DNA of 64,000 bases from Brachybacterium alimentarium (GCF_002332425.1 NZ_NRGS01000005.1:124001-188000); one strand, 5' to 3'; shown: positions 16,181-25,722, numbered from the stretch's first letter. A program made the numbers and translations. Notes: generated from the letters alone by a model not told the origin.

Positions 16181-17607
16181 TGTCCCTGGTCGCGGGCGGC
16201 GGATCGGTGCCGCTGAGCGACCGCGCGGGAGGCCCGGATCTCGCGCGGGGCCTCGCCCTGCTCGGGATCGCACTCGCCAACACCGTCGGCTGGCTGCACG
16301 GCTCGACCTGGACCGTTCTGCTCAAGCAGCAGGACGCCACCGTGCTGGATCGTGTGGTGGACGTGCTCCTCGCCCTGACCATCGACAACCGCGGCTTCCC
16401 GCTGTTCGCGATGCTGTTCGGCTACGGCATCGGGATCCTGCACCGCCGCTCCCGCGAACGGGGCGAGAGCGCGGGCCGCTTCATCCTGCGCATGCTGCGG
16501 CGCCACGTGGTGCTGCTCGCGATCGGACTGGCCCACGCGATCCTGCTGTTCAGCGGCGACATCATCGTGGCCTACGCGATGGTGGGCATGCTCTGCGCGG
16601 TGCTCGTGACACGGCACCGCGCCGTGATGCCCGTGGTCGCGATCGCCGCCCTTCCCGCGCTCGGCGTGTGGGGATGGGCCGACGGCACGATAGGTCTGTT
16701 CGGGGGCGACGGCTACGCCTCGGCCGCCGCACCCGACTACGTCACCGCTCTGCGCCTGCGCACCGAGCAGGCGGGGGCCGACGTCGCCACCGTCCTGATC
16801 GACGACATCGGTCTGCTCTCGCCGATGGCGATCGGGGTGATCGCCGCTCGGCTGCGGATGCTCGAGGAGGTCGTCGCGAACCGTGACCTGCTGGTCCCCA
16901 TCGCCCGCTGGGGGCTCGGGATCGGACTGCTCGGAGCGGTGCCCCTGGCCGCAGTGCTCGCCCTCGACCCCGCTCACCGGGTCCTGGACGCGGTGCTCCT
17001 GCTCGGCTCCATCGGGGTGGTGCACCAGTACACGGGCCTGATCGGAGCCCTGGGCTTCGCCGCAGCGCTGGCACTGCTCGCCGAGCGGGTGCGTCGGCAG
17101 ACCCAGTCGGCCGACGGGACCGTCGCCCCGCACGACGCATCCGGTCACGCAGCCGGTCACGCATCCGGTGGGGCCGCCCTCCGACGCGACGCGGCCGACG
17201 GGGGATCGGCCCCGAGGGTCGTCGTCGCGGCCGTGCGAGGGATCGAGGCGCTCGGCGCGGTCTCGCTGAGCGCCTACGTGGGCCAGTCGCTCGTGGCCCA
17301 CGCCCTCTTCCCTCCGTACACCCTGGATCTGGGCGCGCGGCTCGGCAGCGCCGGTGCCGCGGCGCTCATGGTGGCGACCTGGCTGGTGATGATCCTGCTC
17401 GCGCAGGCCCTGCGCCGTCGCGGCCGGCGAGGCCCGCTCGAGGTCGTGCTGCGCCGTCTGGCAGGATCGAGCACATCGCGATCGCCGAGGACCGATCGAT
17501 CCCCGCGCACCCTGCGCTCCCTAGGATCTCCGCGATCCTCGCCCTCCGCACGATCCTCGCGCTTCTCACCCTCCGCACGATCCTCTCGACCGGGAGCTCG
17601 TCCATGA
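16180..17607 (+). CDS. DUF418-domain membrane protein (YeiB-like)
   Basis: A 475-residue polytopic membrane protein. The N-terminal part has RGLALLGIALANT, the family's starting signature, and the conserved FPLFAMLFGYGIGI. About nine to ten hydrophobic helices run to about 425, with the DUF418 block (VSLSAYVGQSLVAH) near 365-378. The C-terminal 50 residues are a Ser/Arg/Pro-rich tail of SPSARSSR units. Function of the family is not established; a transport or acyltransferase-like role has been suggested for relatives. Start TGATG overlap with the RNase H gene; stop overlaps the DUF4031 gene (ATGA). Confidence 0.85.
   Translation: MSLVAGGGSVPLSDRAGGPDLARGLALLGIALANTVGWLHGSTWTVLLKQQDATVLDRVVDVLLALTIDNRGFPLFAMLFGYGIGILHRRSRERGESAGRFILRMLRRHVVLLAIGLAHAILLFSGDIIVAYAMVGMLCAVLVTRHRAVMPVVAIAALPALGVWGWADGTIGLFGGDGYASAAAPDYVTALRLRTEQAGADVATVLIDDIGLLSPMAIGVIAARLRMLEEVVANRDLLVPIARWGLGIGLLGAVPLAAVLALDPAHRVLDAVLLLGSIGVVHQYTGLIGALGFAAALALLAERVRRQTQSADGTVAPHDASGHAAGHASGGAALRRDAADGGSAPRVVVAAVRGIEALGAVSLSAYVGQSLVAHALFPPYTLDLGARLGSAGAAALMVATWLVMILLAQALRRRGRRGPLEVVLRRLAGSSTSRSPRTDRSPRTLRSLGSPRSSPSARSSRFSPSARSSRPGARP
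17541..17590. repeat. Direct repeat in the 3' end of the DUF418 gene
   Basis: CCCTCCGCACGATCCTC occurs twice within about 50 bases, with further partial copies of CGATCCTCGC upstream; it encodes the Ser/Arg tail. Confidence 0.7.
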
Positions 17608-18161
17608 CCGTCTACGCCGATACGCCCAGGTGGCCGCGCCACGGCATGGTCTGGGGCCATCTGATCTCCGACACCTCGCTCGCCGAGCTGCACAGCACGG
17701 CGGCCCGGGCAGGGCTGCCCCCGCGCTCCTTCGACCTGGACCACTACGACTGGCCGGAGCGAGCTCGCCCCGGCCTCGAGGCGGCCGGAGTGCGCTTCAT
17801 CGACGCCGGGGAACTCACGCGGATCCTCATCCGCTCCGGCCTGCGGGTCCGACTGCGCGACCGCGCAGGTGCCCGTGCTCGGCGCAGCGCGGACCACGCC
17901 GCGCAGCTGGGGCTCACTCCCGTGCCGAGGGACCTGATCGTGGGGCTGAGCGGCCATGTCGACCCGCTGCCCTCGGCGCAGGACGCTCTGCCCGGCGCAT
18001 TCCGGATGACTCGTGACGATCCGTCGGCCCCGCCCCGGATCGAAGCGCACGACGAGGCGGGCCTGCGTGCCGCCGAGCAGCTGCTGGACCACCTGGACAA
18101 CCTCTCCCGCGCGGCCGGGCAGGCGGGCTTCAGGGGGCAGGTGCTGGTGGACGGCAGCTGA
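17604..18161 (+). CDS. DUF4031 domain-containing protein
   Basis: A 185-residue soluble protein. The first 85 residues match the DUF4031 pattern: MTVYADTPRW, then WGHLISD, SLAELHSTAARAGLP and the DLDHYDWPE signature. The C-terminal half (about 120-180) is less conserved and includes DEAGLRAAEQLLDHLDNL. The family is common in actinobacteria and of unknown function. It is the third gene of the coupled RNase H-DUF418-DUF4031 run. Confidence 0.85.
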   Translation: MTVYADTPRWPRHGMVWGHLISDTSLAELHSTAARAGLPPRSFDLDHYDWPERARPGLEAAGVRFIDAGELTRILIRSGLRVRLRDRAGARARRSADHAAQLGLTPVPRDLIVGLSGHVDPLPSAQDALPGAFRMTRDDPSAPPRIEAHDEAGLRAAEQLLDHLDNLSRAAGQAGFRGQVLVDGS

Positions 18162-18224
18162 CCCGTCGAACTCCCCGAACGCGCCGAGCCCGTCGAACGC
18201 GCCGAACTCGTCGAGCCCGCCGGA

Positions 18225-19793
18225 TCAGGTGGCCGGGCTCGAGGGCCCCGTCGGCGAGTCCGGGCTGGTCAGGGCGTGCAGCTGATCAGGCTCGACACGA
18301 TGCTCCTCATCGACCTCGGCCCTCGGCAGCTCGACCCAGAAGGTGGACCCGCCGCCGGGGGTCTCGGTGACGCCGATGTCGCCGCGGTGCTGCTGGACGA
18401 TGGTCGCCGCGATCGACAGGCCGAGACCCGCGCCGCCGCCCTGCGTCGCCGAGCGCGCCCGGGAGGCGTCGGTGCGGTAGAAGCGCTCGAAGACCTTCTC
18501 GCGCTGGTCGTCGTCGATGCCGGGACCGTGGTCACGGATCTCCACCCGCACGGTGCTCTCCGCGGTGTAGCCCACGGCGATCTCGACCGGGGAGCCCTTG
18601 GGGGTGTGGCGGTTCGCGTTGCCCACCAGGTTCAGGATCACCTGGCGCAGCGAGGCCTCATCGCCCAGCACGCCGATCGACAGGTGGGGCTGCACCGAGA
18701 CCGGGGTCCCGGAGAGCGAGACCACCATGACCTGGCGGTCCGGGTCCAGGGCCCGCAGGTCCTGAGCGGCGTCGAAGAGGGCATCGGTGAGATCCACCGG
18801 CTCGAGGGCCAGATCGGGGTTCTCGTCCAGGCGTGCCAGGCGCAGCAGGTTCTCCACCAGCGACCCCATCCGTCGGGCCTCGTCCTCGATGCGACGCATC
18901 GCCGAGGCGACGTCCTCGTCGGTCCCCAGCGCACCCATCCGATACAGCTCGCCGAAACCGCGGATCGCGGCCAGGGGAGTGCGCAGCTCATGGGAGGCGT
19001 CGCCCACGAAGCGCCGCATCCTCGCCTCGGAGCGCGTCGCATGCTCCTCGGACGCGGACTGCGCGGCGAAGGACTGCTCGATGCGCACCAGCATCTCGTT
19101 CAGCGACAGCGCGAGGGCATGCACTTCCAGGCTGGTGTACGTGACCGGCACACGGCGGGAGAGGTCACCGCCGGCGATCTGGGAGGCCGTGGCCTCGACA
19201 TCCTGCAGGGGCTCGAGGGAGCGGTGGGTCATGTAGCCGCCCAGGCCCATGCCCATGAGCACCACGAGAGTCCCGACCAGGACGATGACCAGCGCCATCT
19301 CGTGCATCGTGCGATCCACCCCGGCCAGGGGGAGGGCGACGTACACGCTGCCGCCGTCCGGGCCGGTGTTGACCATCGCGACCACACGCCACCGGCTCTC
19401 GGAGGAGTCCAGGATCGTGAAGGGCTTGCCCCCGCGCGCGATGATCTGGTCATCGGACAGGTCCGGGAAGGTCAGCTCGGTGGTCGCGTTGACGTCGTGG
19501 TGGATGATCTGGTCGCTGTCGTCGCGGATCTCGACCGCGTACTCCACCGGGGTGTACGCGGTCGAGGCCGTCGTGTCGCTGTCGTCGGCCAGCTGGTGCT
19601 GCGCGAGCGTGAGCATCTCGCCGGTGCTCGCGTACAGGTTGTTGTCGACCGACTCGATCAGCGTGCGGTTGAGCAGGAAGAGCGAGAGGCTTCCGGTGAT
19701 GACGACGCCGACGACCAGCAGCAGGGAGATGAGCGCGACGATCCGGGTCCACAGGGACACGGGCCGTTCTGTGCGCAGGGTCGGCAGCGCCAA
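18225..19793 (-). CDS. Two-component sensor histidine kinase (MprB/TcrY-like)
   Basis: A 522-residue membrane sensor. Transmembrane helix 1 is at about 18-41 and helix 2 at about 166-188, flanking an extracellular domain of about 120 residues. A HAMP domain (190-242) leads to the phospho-acceptor His268 in DASHELRTPLAAIRG. The ATPase domain has the N box LVGNANRHTP, G1 DHGPGI, the F box FERFYR and G2 GGAGLGLSIA. It phosphorylates the response regulator encoded just upstream. The TTG at 19793 lies four bases after that regulator's stop; a GTG at 19760, which trims eleven residues, is an alternative start. The signal is unknown. Confidence 0.9.
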   Translation of the reverse strand: MALPTLRTERPVSLWTRIVALISLLLVVGVVITGSLSLFLLNRTLIESVDNNLYASTGEMLTLAQHQLADDSDTTASTAYTPVEYAVEIRDDSDQIIHHDVNATTELTFPDLSDDQIIARGGKPFTILDSSESRWRVVAMVNTGPDGGSVYVALPLAGVDRTMHEMALVIVLVGTLVVLMGMGLGGYMTHRSLEPLQDVEATASQIAGGDLSRRVPVTYTSLEVHALALSLNEMLVRIEQSFAAQSASEEHATRSEARMRRFVGDASHELRTPLAAIRGFGELYRMGALGTDEDVASAMRRIEDEARRMGSLVENLLRLARLDENPDLALEPVDLTDALFDAAQDLRALDPDRQVMVVSLSGTPVSVQPHLSIGVLGDEASLRQVILNLVGNANRHTPKGSPVEIAVGYTAESTVRVEIRDHGPGIDDDQREKVFERFYRTDASRARSATQGGGAGLGLSIAATIVQQHRGDIGVTETPGGGSTFWVELPRAEVDEEHRVEPDQLHALTSPDSPTGPSSPAT

Positions 19794-19797
19794 ATCG

Positions 19798-20517
19798 TCA
19801 GTGGCTCTCGGCGGCGCGCAGCACGTAGCCGATGCCGCGCTTGGTGTGGATCATCGGCTCGCCGATCACGTCGATCTTGCGGCGCAGGTAGGAGATGTAG
19901 GACTCCACGATGCCGACCTCACCGGACCAGTCGTAGTCCCACACGTGGTCCAGGATCTGGGTCTTGGAGACCACGCGACCGGCGTTGAGCATGAGGTAGC
20001 GCAGCAGCTTGAACTCGGTGGGGGACAGCTCGATCGTCACGTCGGCGCGGTAGACCTCGTGGGAGTCCTCGTCCAGGCGCAGATCGCCCACCACGAGGGA
20101 GCTGTCCACCGCGGCGTCGTGGCCGCCGTGGGTGCGGCGCAGCACGGCCCGGATCCGGGCGACGACCTCTTCCAGGCTGAAGGGCTTGGTGACGTAGTCG
20201 TCGCCGCCGACGGTGAGACCGGCGACCTTGTCCTGGGTCTCGTCGCGCGCGGTGAGGAACAGGATCGGGTACTGCTCGCCGCGATCGCGCAGACGACGGG
20301 TCACGGTGAAGCCGTCCATGTCCGGGAGCATTACGTCGAGCACCACGAGGTCGGGCTGATGCTCGGTGGCCTCGCGGATCGCCTCGTTGCCGGTCGAGGC
20401 CGTGAAGACCTCGAAACCGGCGAAGCGCAGCGAGGTCGCGAGGAGGTCACGGATGTTCGGCTCGTCGTCGACGACGAGCAAGCGGGCCTCGAATTCCTGA
20501 TCTGCAGTCGTGTTCAT
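19798..20517 (-). CDS. OmpR-family response regulator (TcrX/MprA-like)
   Basis: A 239-residue regulator. The receiver domain (12-125) has acidic pocket residues in VVDDEPN, phospho-acceptor Asp61 (VVLDVMLPDMDG), Thr89 and Lys111 (VTKPFS). The winged-helix output domain (about 140-235) includes LSPTEFKLLRYLM and the recognition/wing region YISYLRRKID-KRGIGYVLR. It forms an operon with the downstream sensor kinase and presumably activates or represses its own regulon. ATG 20517. Confidence 0.94.
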   Translation of the reverse strand: MNTTADQEFEARLLVVDDEPNIRDLLATSLRFAGFEVFTASTGNEAIREATEHQPDLVVLDVMLPDMDGFTVTRRLRDRGEQYPILFLTARDETQDKVAGLTVGGDDYVTKPFSLEEVVARIRAVLRRTHGGHDAAVDSSLVVGDLRLDEDSHEVYRADVTIELSPTEFKLLRYLMLNAGRVVSKTQILDHVWDYDWSGEVGIVESYISYLRRKIDVIGEPMIHTKRGIGYVLRAAESH

Positions 20518-20571
20518 GGTGCCACCGTGCTCCTCGCGAGTGGGAATCGGCTGAACGTCGGCTGTAAGCGT

Positions 20572-21075
20572 TCAGCGCGCGGCGCGCTGGATCTTCTCCT
20601 GCTGCTTGCGCATCTTGCGGATGGTCCAGCTCATCTGCGCCATCCGCACCGAGCCCACGAGCGCCATGACCAGAGCGCCGGCAATCGCCGCCAGGAGCAT
20701 CGCGACCCCGAGAGGCAGATCGAACGTCGCGGAGAAGTACTCGAAGCTCGCCTTCTGGCTGTTCTGGATCACGAAGATCAGCAGCAGCACCAGCACGATC
20801 GCACCGAGGATCAGGGAGATCCATAGCATGGCCGTGCGTCCGCCGCTCTTGGGGGCCTCGGCGGGCGGGGTGGGGGGGGAGTCCTTGCGGCGCGTGCCCG
20901 CGGGCTCCTGGCCCGTGGGTGCGGTGGCGTCGGCGGGGCGCTCGGCGGTGGTGCCGGCGCCACGGGGCGCCGGCTCGGGAGCGCGCCCGGGAGCGGGGGA
21001 CTCCGGCGGGAGGGGCGCGTCCTGCGGGGTGCGGGCGGCCTCGGGGCGGGTGGAGTCGTCAGAAGGCTGTGTCAT
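20572..21075 (-). CDS. LapA-domain (DUF1049) membrane protein
   Basis: A 167-residue protein. A Pro/Ala/Thr-rich disordered cytoplasmic N-terminus (1-83) precedes two hydrophobic helices (about 86-105 and 122-145). The FVIQNSQKASFEYFSATFDLP stretch and the LG-AMLLAAIAGALV helix are the usual LapA layout. A basic C-terminal helix follows (WTIRKMRKQQEKIQR). LapA proteins in proteobacteria help assemble lipopolysaccharide; in actinobacteria the role is unknown. ATG 21075 with GAGGAG about ten bases upstream. Confidence 0.8.
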   Translation of the reverse strand: MTQPSDDSTRPEAARTPQDAPLPPESPAPGRAPEPAPRGAGTTAERPADATAPTGQEPAGTRRKDSPPTPPAEAPKSGGRTAMLWISLILGAIVLVLLLIFVIQNSQKASFEYFSATFDLPLGVAMLLAAIAGALVMALVGSVRMAQMSWTIRKMRKQQEKIQRAAR

Positions 21076-21155
21076 CAGAGGTGCTCTCCTCAGGAGGAAG
21101 TGATGTGCGCACCACTGTAGGGCGTGGAGGCCCGGGATGACTCGGGGCGCGCTGC

Positions 21156-22811
21156 TCAGCCTGCGTCGGCCGCGGCGCCGAGCTGGTCGGCGTCCAGGAT
21201 CGTGTAGGCGTAGCCCTGCTCGGCCAGGAAGCGCTGGCGGTGGGCGGCGAAGTCCTGGTCCTGGGTGTCGCGCATGACGACCGTGTAGAAGTGTGCGGAG
21301 CGCCCGTCGGCCTTCGGACGCAGCAGCCGTCCCAGCCTCTGCGCCTCCTCCTGACGGGAGCCGAATGCGCCGCTGACCTGTACGGCGACCGACGCCTCGG
21401 GGAGGTCGATCGAGAAGTTCGCGACCTTGGAGACCACCAGGCGCGTGATCGTCCCGCTGCGGAAGGCGTCGAACAGCTCCTGCCGGCGGCGCACCGGGGT
21501 CTGGCCGGTGATGAGATCCGCGTCCAGATGCGCTGCGAGCTCCTCGAGCTGGTCGATGTACTGGCCGATCACGAGCATCGGCTCGCCCGGGTGGCGCTCC
21601 GCGATCCTCTCGACCACGTCGAGCTTCGCAGGATGTGCGGCGCCGAGCCGGTGACGATCGGTGGCCTCGGCCATGGCGTAGGTCATGCGATCTGCGGAGG
21701 GCATCGCCACCCGGATCTCGGTGCAGACCGCTGGCGCGATGTAGCCCTGCGTCTCGATGTCCTTCCAGGGGGCGTCGTAGCGCTTCGGGCCGATCAGGGA
21801 GAAGACCTCGCCCTCGCGGCCGTCCTCGCGCACGAGCGTCGCGGTCAGGCCCAGGCGTCGCCGCGCCTGCAGATCCGCTGTCATGCGGAAGACGGGCGCG
21901 GGCAGCAGATGCACCTCGTCGTACACGATCAGGCCCCAGTCGCGGGCGCTCATCAGCTCCAGGTGCGGATGGACGCCCTTCCTCTTCATGGTGAGGACCT
22001 GGTAGGTCGCGATCGTGACCGGTCGGATCTCCTTGGTGGCGCCGGAGTACTCGCCGATCTCGTCCTCGGTGAGGGAGGTGCGGCGCAGCAGCTCGCTCTT
22101 CCACTGCCGGGCCGAGACCGTGGAGGTCACCAGGATCAAGGTGGTGCGCTGCATCGCGGCCATCGCGCCGGCGCCCACGAGGGTCTTGCCGGCCCCGCAG
22201 GGCAGCACGACCACGCCGCTGCCGCCGTGGCGGAAGCCGTCCACCGCCTCCTGCTGATAGGGGCGCAGGGACCAGTCGTCCTCGCGCAGCGAGATGGCGT
22301 GGGCCTCGCCGTCGACATAGCCGGCCTGGTCCTCGGCCGGCCAGCCGAGCTTGAGCAGCGCCTGCTTCAGCGCGCCGCGCTCCGAGGGGTGCACGATGAC
22401 CGTCGCCTCGTCGATCCGGGCGCCGAGCATGCCCTGGATGCGCTTGGCGCGGGAGACCTCTTCGAGCACGGCCGTGTCCAGGGCGTGCAGCACGAGACCG
22501 TGGGTGGGATGGGACTGCAGCTGCAGACGCCCGTAGCGGTCCATCGTGTCCGCGACGTCGATGAGCAGCGAGTGGGGGACCGGGTAGCGCGAGTTGTCCA
22601 CGAGGGCGGCGACCACGGATTCGGCGTCGTAGCCGGCGGCGCGCGCGTTCCACAGTCCCAGATCGGTGATGCGATAGGTGTGGACGTGCTCGGGGGCGCG
22701 TTCGAGCTCGGCGAAGGCGGCGATCGAGGCGCGTGCGGCCTGCGCCTGCGGATGCCCCACCTCGAGCAGGAGGGACTTGTCGCTCTGGACGATGAGGGAA
22801 CCGTCGGTCAT
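21156..22811 (-). CDS. DNA repair helicase XPB (bacterial ERCC3-type)
   Basis: A 551-residue superfamily 2 helicase. An N-terminal XPB-specific domain (about 1-175) includes the damage-recognition-like region. The first RecA domain has Walker A LPCGAGKT (203-210), DEVH at 298-301 and LTAT at 322-325. The second has IGQYIDQLEEL, VSKVANFSIDLPEA and the arginine motif QRLGRLLRPK. This bacterial XPB family unwinds DNA and can act with a nuclease partner in repair. ATG 22811. A partner-like helicase-associated protein is encoded 3.5 kb away on the same strand. Confidence 0.93.
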   Translation of the reverse strand: MTDGSLIVQSDKSLLLEVGHPQAQAARASIAAFAELERAPEHVHTYRITDLGLWNARAAGYDAESVVAALVDNSRYPVPHSLLIDVADTMDRYGRLQLQSHPTHGLVLHALDTAVLEEVSRAKRIQGMLGARIDEATVIVHPSERGALKQALLKLGWPAEDQAGYVDGEAHAISLREDDWSLRPYQQEAVDGFRHGGSGVVVLPCGAGKTLVGAGAMAAMQRTTLILVTSTVSARQWKSELLRRTSLTEDEIGEYSGATKEIRPVTIATYQVLTMKRKGVHPHLELMSARDWGLIVYDEVHLLPAPVFRMTADLQARRRLGLTATLVREDGREGEVFSLIGPKRYDAPWKDIETQGYIAPAVCTEIRVAMPSADRMTYAMAEATDRHRLGAAHPAKLDVVERIAERHPGEPMLVIGQYIDQLEELAAHLDADLITGQTPVRRRQELFDAFRSGTITRLVVSKVANFSIDLPEASVAVQVSGAFGSRQEEAQRLGRLLRPKADGRSAHFYTVVMRDTQDQDFAAHRQRFLAEQGYAYTILDADQLGAAADAG

Positions 22812-22843
22812 CCCCTCAGGCTACGCGCGCAGCGGGAACAGCA

Positions 22844-22887
22844 GAGGGGCCGACGGGGTGAGTCGGGACTCTCCCCATCGGCCCCTC
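22844..22887 (-). terminator. Terminator of the multi-pass membrane protein gene
   Basis: Arms GAGGGGCCGACGGGG and CCCCATCGGCCCCTC (15 bases) surround a 14-base loop. The one non-Watson-Crick position becomes a G-U pair only in minus-strand RNA, which matches its place 20 bases after the minus-strand gene ending at 22907. Confidence 0.75.
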
Positions 22888-22906
22888 GCGCGAGGGTCGG
22901 CGCGGC

Positions 22907-23875
22907 TCAGACGCGCGCGGGCTCGGGCAGCGCGCGTCCGCTCAGCCGCTCGTACATGCCGAGCTGGAGCAGGACGGCGAAGGGGACCAGGGCGATGACC
23001 GTGATCACGAGCATGCTGGCGACCGAGGTGATCACGGTGAGCACGAGATACGTGACGATCGTGGTGCCGAGGTTGTTCTTCGCGAGCGTGAAGCTCTCCT
23101 TGATCGCGGCACCCGGGGACGCGCCGCGCACTGCGGCCGGGATCGCGAACATGAGCATGACGGTGGCGATGAGCCCGGGGATGTAGAGCAGGATCGTGCC
23201 GACCACGATGATCACTCCCACGAGCAGCGCCGTGAGGAAGATGCGCATCGGGCCCGCCATCGCCTGGCCGATGCTCGGGCGTCCGCCGTCGAGGATCAGT
23301 CCTCCGGCGCGCGCGGAGCCCGTCTGCCAGAGCAGCGTGACCGGAACGGTCAGGAGGGCGCCGACCAGGACGATGCCGTAGAAGGTGAGGATCGCGCCCA
23401 GGTCCGCGGTGTCGGAGGGCGCGGTCTGCTCGAGCTGCGGGATCATGACGACGAAGCCCACACCCATCGCGGCGGCGATCAGCACGAACGCCACGACGCT
23501 GTAGATCAGCCCGGCGATGAGGAAGGCGACCGGGTTGCGCAGCAGAGCGTTGCCGGCGAACTGGAGCGCTCCGCCCAGATCGGCGCCCAGGTCAGATCCC
23601 GGAGCGGGGCCGGAGACGGGGCCACCGGCCGCCGGGGCCGGGGCCTGGCCCCAGGGGGCGTTCGCGTTCGGAGCGGACCCAGGGGCCGCAGGCTGACCGG
23701 GTCCGTGCGGCGCCGGCTCCTGGGCCGACGGCTGACCCCATCCGCCCTGTGAGGGTGCCTGCGGGGCGGGCTGGCCCCACCCGTCCTGCGAGGGGTCCTG
23801 GGCCGACGGCTGCCCGGCCGGTCCGGTGCCGGGTGACGGCTGGGCGAAGGGATCGTGCGGGGGAAGACTCATCAT
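22907..23875 (-). CDS. Multi-pass membrane protein with Pro/Gln-rich N-terminus
   Basis: A 322-residue protein. The first 110 residues are a disordered Pro/Gln/Gly region with imperfect repeats of the type QDPSQDGWGQP / QAPSQGGWGQP. Then come about five to six hydrophobic segments from about 120 to 310, with NALLRNPVAFL ahead of the first and FTLAKNNLGTTIV before the last pair. The membrane part resembles GDPD-type or DUF975-like membrane domains found in actinobacteria, but I cannot name it firmly. Two adjacent ATGs (23875, 23872) are possible; GAGAGAG lies just upstream. It is divergent from gnd. Confidence 0.7.
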   Translation of the reverse strand: MMSLPPHDPFAQPSPGTGPAGQPSAQDPSQDGWGQPAPQAPSQGGWGQPSAQEPAPHGPGQPAAPGSAPNANAPWGQAPAPAAGGPVSGPAPGSDLGADLGGALQFAGNALLRNPVAFLIAGLIYSVVAFVLIAAAMGVGFVVMIPQLEQTAPSDTADLGAILTFYGIVLVGALLTVPVTLLWQTGSARAGGLILDGGRPSIGQAMAGPMRIFLTALLVGVIIVVGTILLYIPGLIATVMLMFAIPAAVRGASPGAAIKESFTLAKNNLGTTIVTYLVLTVITSVASMLVITVIALVPFAVLLQLGMYERLSGRALPEPARV

Positions 23876-24209
23876 GTGGCTCTCTCTCGCGGTCGGGACG
23901 CCGGTGGAAGGGGAAGGTCGCCCCTGCTGGACGCGTTCACGGTACCGCGCCGGCGCTGCTCGTCGCAGTCGACGTAGGTCGGAGAGTCCACCTCCGCACG
24001 TCGAGGGTGATCGAGCGTGCTCACGGCGGCTCCGGCCGTGGGGAACACGACTCGCAGAACGTGACTCCTGAGGCAAGCGCTGGCACGCTCGGCCGCCCGC
24101 GCCCGCAGGTCACTAGAATGGGGCCTGATGGACCGGGCCCGCCGTCCGCCGAGCGTCTCGGCGCTGCGCCCCGGCCCGGCTCGACAGTCACCTGATCTGA
24201 GGAGAACCC
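23876..24209. other. Intergenic region between the membrane protein gene and gnd
   Basis: This 334-base gap carries the divergent promoters. A TAGAAT hexamer at 24114-24119 is a plausible -10 element for gnd, about 95 bases before its start, without a convincing -35. I see no RNA gene or long hairpin in the rest. Confidence 0.4.
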
Positions 24210-25670
24210 ATGGCTAGCTTTGCTCCGTCCCCCGCTGATGTCGCCGACATCGGTGTCACCGGAATGGCGGTGATGGGCTCCAACCTGGCCCGCAACTTCG
24301 CCCGCAACGGCTTCAAGGTCGCGATCCACAACCGCAGCGTCGGCAAGACCGAGAAGGTCATCGCCGATCACGGAGCCGACGGCGAGTTCTACCCGTCGGA
24401 GTCCATGGCAGATTTCGTCGCCTCGCTGCAGAAGCCGCGCGTCGCGATCATCATGGTCAAGGCGGGCAAGCCCACCGACGCCGTGATCGACGAGCTGGCC
24501 GGTCTGATGGACGAGGGCGACATCATCGTCGACGCGGGCAACGCCCTGTTCGGCGACACCCGTCGTCGCGAGGCCGCGCTGCGCGAGAAGGGCCTGCACT
24601 TCGTGGGCTCCGGCGTCTCCGGCGGTGAGGAGGGCGCCCTGAACGGCCCCTCGATCATGCCCGGCGGCACCAAGGAGTCCTACGACCGGCTCGGCCCCAT
24701 GTTCGAGAAGATCTCCGCCCACGTCGACGGCGATCCCTGCTGCACCCACGTCGGTGCCGACGGCGCCGGCCACTTCGTGAAGATGGTCCACAACGGCATC
24801 GAGTACGCCGACATGCAGGTCATCTCCGAGGCCTACGACCTCATGTCCAAGGCGCTCGGCAAGAACGCCGGCGAGATCGGCGACGTGTTCGCCGAGTGGA
24901 ACAAGGGCGACCTGGAGTCCTTCCTCATCGAGATCACCGCTGAGGTGCTCCACCACACCGACGTCGAGACCGGCAAGCCGTTCGTCGACGTCATCCTCGA
25001 CCGCGCGGCCCAGAAGGGCACCGGAGCCTGGACCGTGCAGACGGCCCTGGACCTCGGCGTCCCGGTCACGGGCATCGCCGAGGCCACCTTCGCCCGCTCG
25101 GTCTCCGGCTCCACGCCGCAGCGCGAGGCCGGCCGCAAGGTGCTGCCCGCCGAGGCGCAGTCCCTCGAGATCGCCGACGGGGCCCAGTTCATCGACGACC
25201 TGCAGAAGGCGCTCTACGCCGCGAAGCTGGTCTCGTACTCGCAGGGCTTCGACGAGATCGCCGCGGGCGCCGAGGAGTACGACTGGGACATCGATCTCGG
25301 GGCGATGGCCCGGATCTGGCGCGGAGGCTGCATCATCCGCGCCCGCTTCCTGAACCGCATCACCGAGGCCTACGAGCGCGACGCGAAGCTGCCGCTGCTG
25401 CTGAGCGACGAGTACTTCACCACCGAGATCGCCAAGTGCATCCCGGCATGGCGTCGCGTGGTGGCCTTCGCCGCCGCGAGCGGGTACCCGGTGCCGGTGT
25501 TCTCCTCGACCCTGTCGTACTACGACGCGGTGCGCGCCGAGCGCCTGCCCGCCGCCCTGGTCCAGGCCCAGCGCGACTACTTCGGTGCGCACACCTACCA
25601 GCGCGTCGACGCCGAGGGCACCTTCCACGTGGAGTGGTCCGAGGATCGTCGCGAGACCAAGCAGGACTGA
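24210..25670 (+). CDS. gnd: 6-phosphogluconate dehydrogenase, NADP-dependent, decarboxylating
   Basis: A 486-residue enzyme of the oxidative pentose phosphate pathway that converts 6-phosphogluconate to ribulose-5-phosphate and CO2 with NADPH formation. The coenzyme fold has GMAVMGSNLARN (18-29) and the NRS motif at 41-43, favouring NADP. The substrate motif VGSGVSGGEEGA (132-143) and the catalytic Lys191 in GHFVKMVHNGIEY are intact, and the IRARFLNRI region and C-terminal His-containing tail complete the site. Full length for the dimeric long form. ATG 24210 preceded by GAGGAGAA. It is followed by two strong terminators. Confidence 0.96.
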   Translation: MASFAPSPADVADIGVTGMAVMGSNLARNFARNGFKVAIHNRSVGKTEKVIADHGADGEFYPSESMADFVASLQKPRVAIIMVKAGKPTDAVIDELAGLMDEGDIIVDAGNALFGDTRRREAALREKGLHFVGSGVSGGEEGALNGPSIMPGGTKESYDRLGPMFEKISAHVDGDPCCTHVGADGAGHFVKMVHNGIEYADMQVISEAYDLMSKALGKNAGEIGDVFAEWNKGDLESFLIEITAEVLHHTDVETGKPFVDVILDRAAQKGTGAWTVQTALDLGVPVTGIAEATFARSVSGSTPQREAGRKVLPAEAQSLEIADGAQFIDDLQKALYAAKLVSYSQGFDEIAAGAEEYDWDIDLGAMARIWRGGCIIRARFLNRITEAYERDAKLPLLLSDEYFTTEIAKCIPAWRRVVAFAAASGYPVPVFSSTLSYYDAVRAERLPAALVQAQRDYFGAHTYQRVDAEGTFHVEWSEDRRETKQD

Positions 25671-25677
25671 TCCTTGC

Positions 25678-25710
25678 GGGAGGATGCGTCGCACTGCGGC
25701 GCGTCCTCCC
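25678..25710 (+). terminator. gnd terminator
   Basis: GGGAGGATGCGTC pairs with GGCGCGTCCTCCC across a seven-base loop. Two positions are T-G, that is U-G wobbles in plus-strand RNA, consistent with termination of gnd, whose stop is eight bases upstream. Confidence 0.75.
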
Positions 25711-25722
25711 GGCCTCCTGGAT

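Noticed and set aside
18162-18224. Short GTCGAACGCGCCGAA-like repeats after the DUF4031 gene
   Set aside because: Only two or three imperfect copies in a 63-base gap; too weak to call a repeat feature.
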